NCBI RefSeq assembly: GCF_025758695.1
Contig: NZ_JANJQP010000002.1
Span: 248,001-312,000 of the forward strand
Reading direction: 5' to 3'
Length of the DNA stretch: 64,000 nucleotides
Source of the DNA: Oenococcus kitaharae
Lineage (GTDB): Bacteria > Bacillota > Bacilli > Lactobacillales > Lactobacillaceae
The first letter of the stretch is position 1. The number at the start of each line of letters is the position of its first letter. The position numbers were made by a program, and so were the translations under genes. The notes beneath the pieces were generated by a model. The model was given only the letters and a program-made list of their open reading frames with translations. It was not told the DNA's origin and did no database searches. Positions 63,038 to 64,000 of the stretch are shown here, in pieces.

Positions 63038-64000
63038 TGTTTGGCCTCCGCTTTGGTTGCTGATAATTCCTGTCTTGCTTTTTGCAGGCTCATGCCCGTC
63101 ATCATAAGGCCCAGTTCTTCTTTGCTCGTCTCTTTGGCATCAACGGTACCGATAATTTTGCCGGATGAGATGACGGCGATTTTATCAGCTAAATCTAAGA
63201 TTTCATCGAGTTCGAAGCTGACCAGCAAAACAGCTTTTCCGAGATCTCTTTGTGAAACGAGCTGTTTATGAATATATTCAATCGCGCCGACATCTAGTCC
63301 ACGAGTCGGCTGAGCTGCGATGACAATTTTTGATTTTCGGGATAATTCACGAGCTAAAACGGCTTTTTGCTGATTACCGCCAGAAAGAGCCCCGGCTGGT
63401 TCTTCAATAGAAGTAATCTTCACATCGAATTGATTGACTAGTTTGCGTGCATGGTCTGCGATAGCTTTCCATTGGAGGACGCCCATTTTGGCGTAAGGCG
63501 ACTCATAATAATTTTGGATGACCATGTTGTAAGCCAGAGACATGTTGACTTCTAGGCCATGACGCAAACGATCTTCAGGAATATGTGCGGTACCGGATTG
63601 AATAATTTTCCGAGGAGATTTATTCGTGATGTCTTTGCCGTCCAGTGTGACCTTACCAGATTGTATATGGGTCAGGCCCGTAATTGCTTGGACCAACTCT
63701 GTCTGGCCATTACCATCGATGCCCGCAACACCAATGATTTCACCCGCATGGATATCTAGGGATAAGTCATTGACTTTGGTGACGCCTTCAGCGTTTTGAA
63801 CAGTTAGATGTTCAATATCAAGAATGTTTTTGCCAACTTGGGCCGGCTTTTTTTCTGTCGTAAAGGAGACTTTGCGGCCAACCATTTTTTCGGCCAATGT
63901 GACTGCAGAAACATTTTTCGCATCAAATGTTTCATAAGATTTGCCGGCACGAATGACCGTTACGCGATCAGCAGCCTGCCTGATTTCTTCTAGTTTATGT
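63034..64000 (-). CDS. nupO: Nucleoside-type ABC transporter ATPase, N-terminal part outside window
   Basis: The frame is open to the window edge, where it reads HKLEEIRQAADRVTVIRAGKS, the H-loop end of a first ATPase domain. The second domain is complete: GVAGIDGNGQTEL in place of Walker A, signature LSGGNQQK and IVIAAQPTRGLDVGAIE. The latter replaces the Walker B Asp-Glu, normal for tandem ATPases of the RbsA/NupO group. It should energise NupPQ. The missing N-terminus holds the first Walker A. It is the furthest upstream visible gene of the operon. Confidence 0.92.
   Translation of the reverse strand, partial: HKLEEIRQAADRVTVIRAGKSYETFDAKNVSAVTLAEKMVGRKVSFTTEKKPAQVGKNILDIEHLTVQNAEGVTKVNDLSLDIHAGEIIGVAGIDGNGQTELVQAITGLTHIQSGKVTLDGKDITNKSPRKIIQSGTAHIPEDRLRHGLEVNMSLAYNMVIQNYYESPYAKMGVLQWKAIADHARKLVNQFDVKITSIEEPAGALSGGNQQKAVLARELSRKSKIVIAAQPTRGLDVGAIEYIHKQLVSQRDLGKAVLLVSFELDEILDLADKIAVISSGKIIGTVDAKETSKEELGLMMTGMSLQKARQELSATKAEAKQ

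Overview
The window looks like a chromosome segment of a moderately low-G+C, Gram-positive lactic acid bacterium of the Leuconostoc/Oenococcus group, with Oenococcus the best guess. The reasons are gene content: an Opp system in the order D-F-B-C-A, a mannose-type PTS followed by DUF956, polyphosphate kinase with exopolyphosphatase, a D-2-hydroxyacid dehydrogenase beside an auxin-efflux-type carrier, a CopY/CopB copper module, and CcpA boxes. The genus is inferred from protein flavour, not proved. No insertion sequence, prophage, CRISPR array or rRNA operon was seen. Two tRNA genes are present, Pro(CGG) and Gln(CTG).

Layout. 1-5.1 kb: end of murB, a CPA1 antiporter, cdaA and cdaR (c-di-AMP synthesis) and a small unknown gene. 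5.0-10.3 kb: a Gtf3-like glycosyltransferase divergent from tpiA, a lone MsmK-type sugar ATPase behind a CcpA-controlled promoter, enolase and an NAD(P)-binding protein. 10.3-13.4 kb: copY-copB and a universal stress protein. 13.5-16.9 kb: a TMEM175-type channel, a fused compatible-solute permease/binding protein and an MFS efflux pump with a long leader. 17.2-24.4 kb: murF, cshA, acpS-alr-mazF, an AEC carrier and a D-LDH-like enzyme. 24.5-33.4 kb: oppDFBCA, a membrane-anchored cyclophilin, a KimA-like K+ importer and tRNA-Pro. 33.5-37.9 kb: mannose PTS, DUF956 and manA. 38-44.7 kb: a heterodimeric ABC exporter and a polar amino-acid ABC importer. 44.8-53.8 kb: fumC, pepO, ppk-ppx, a thioredoxin and an APC permease. 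53.8-54.5 kb: tRNA-Gln followed by a decayed patch with a possible small structured RNA. 54.5-59.1 kb: trehalose PTS operon and treR. 59.2-64 kb: a second peptide-binding protein and a BmpA/NupOPQ-type nucleoside ABC importer running off the window.

Themes. Potassium and osmotic balance recurs: c-di-AMP cyclase and regulator, antiporter, KimA, TMEM175 and the Opu fusion. Three sugar-related promoters place a CcpA box so that its 3' end forms the -35 hexamer. Four exported proteins that are usually lipoproteins in relatives (three solute-binding proteins and a cyclophilin) lack a lipobox cysteine. At least eight genes have a good -10 hexamer only 6-9 nt before the ATG and little or no Shine-Dalgarno, so they are probably leaderless. 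The most interesting non-coding items are a candidate leader-peptide attenuator before the MFS pump (16879-17172) and a riboswitch-like element with mutually exclusive hairpins (54107-54180).
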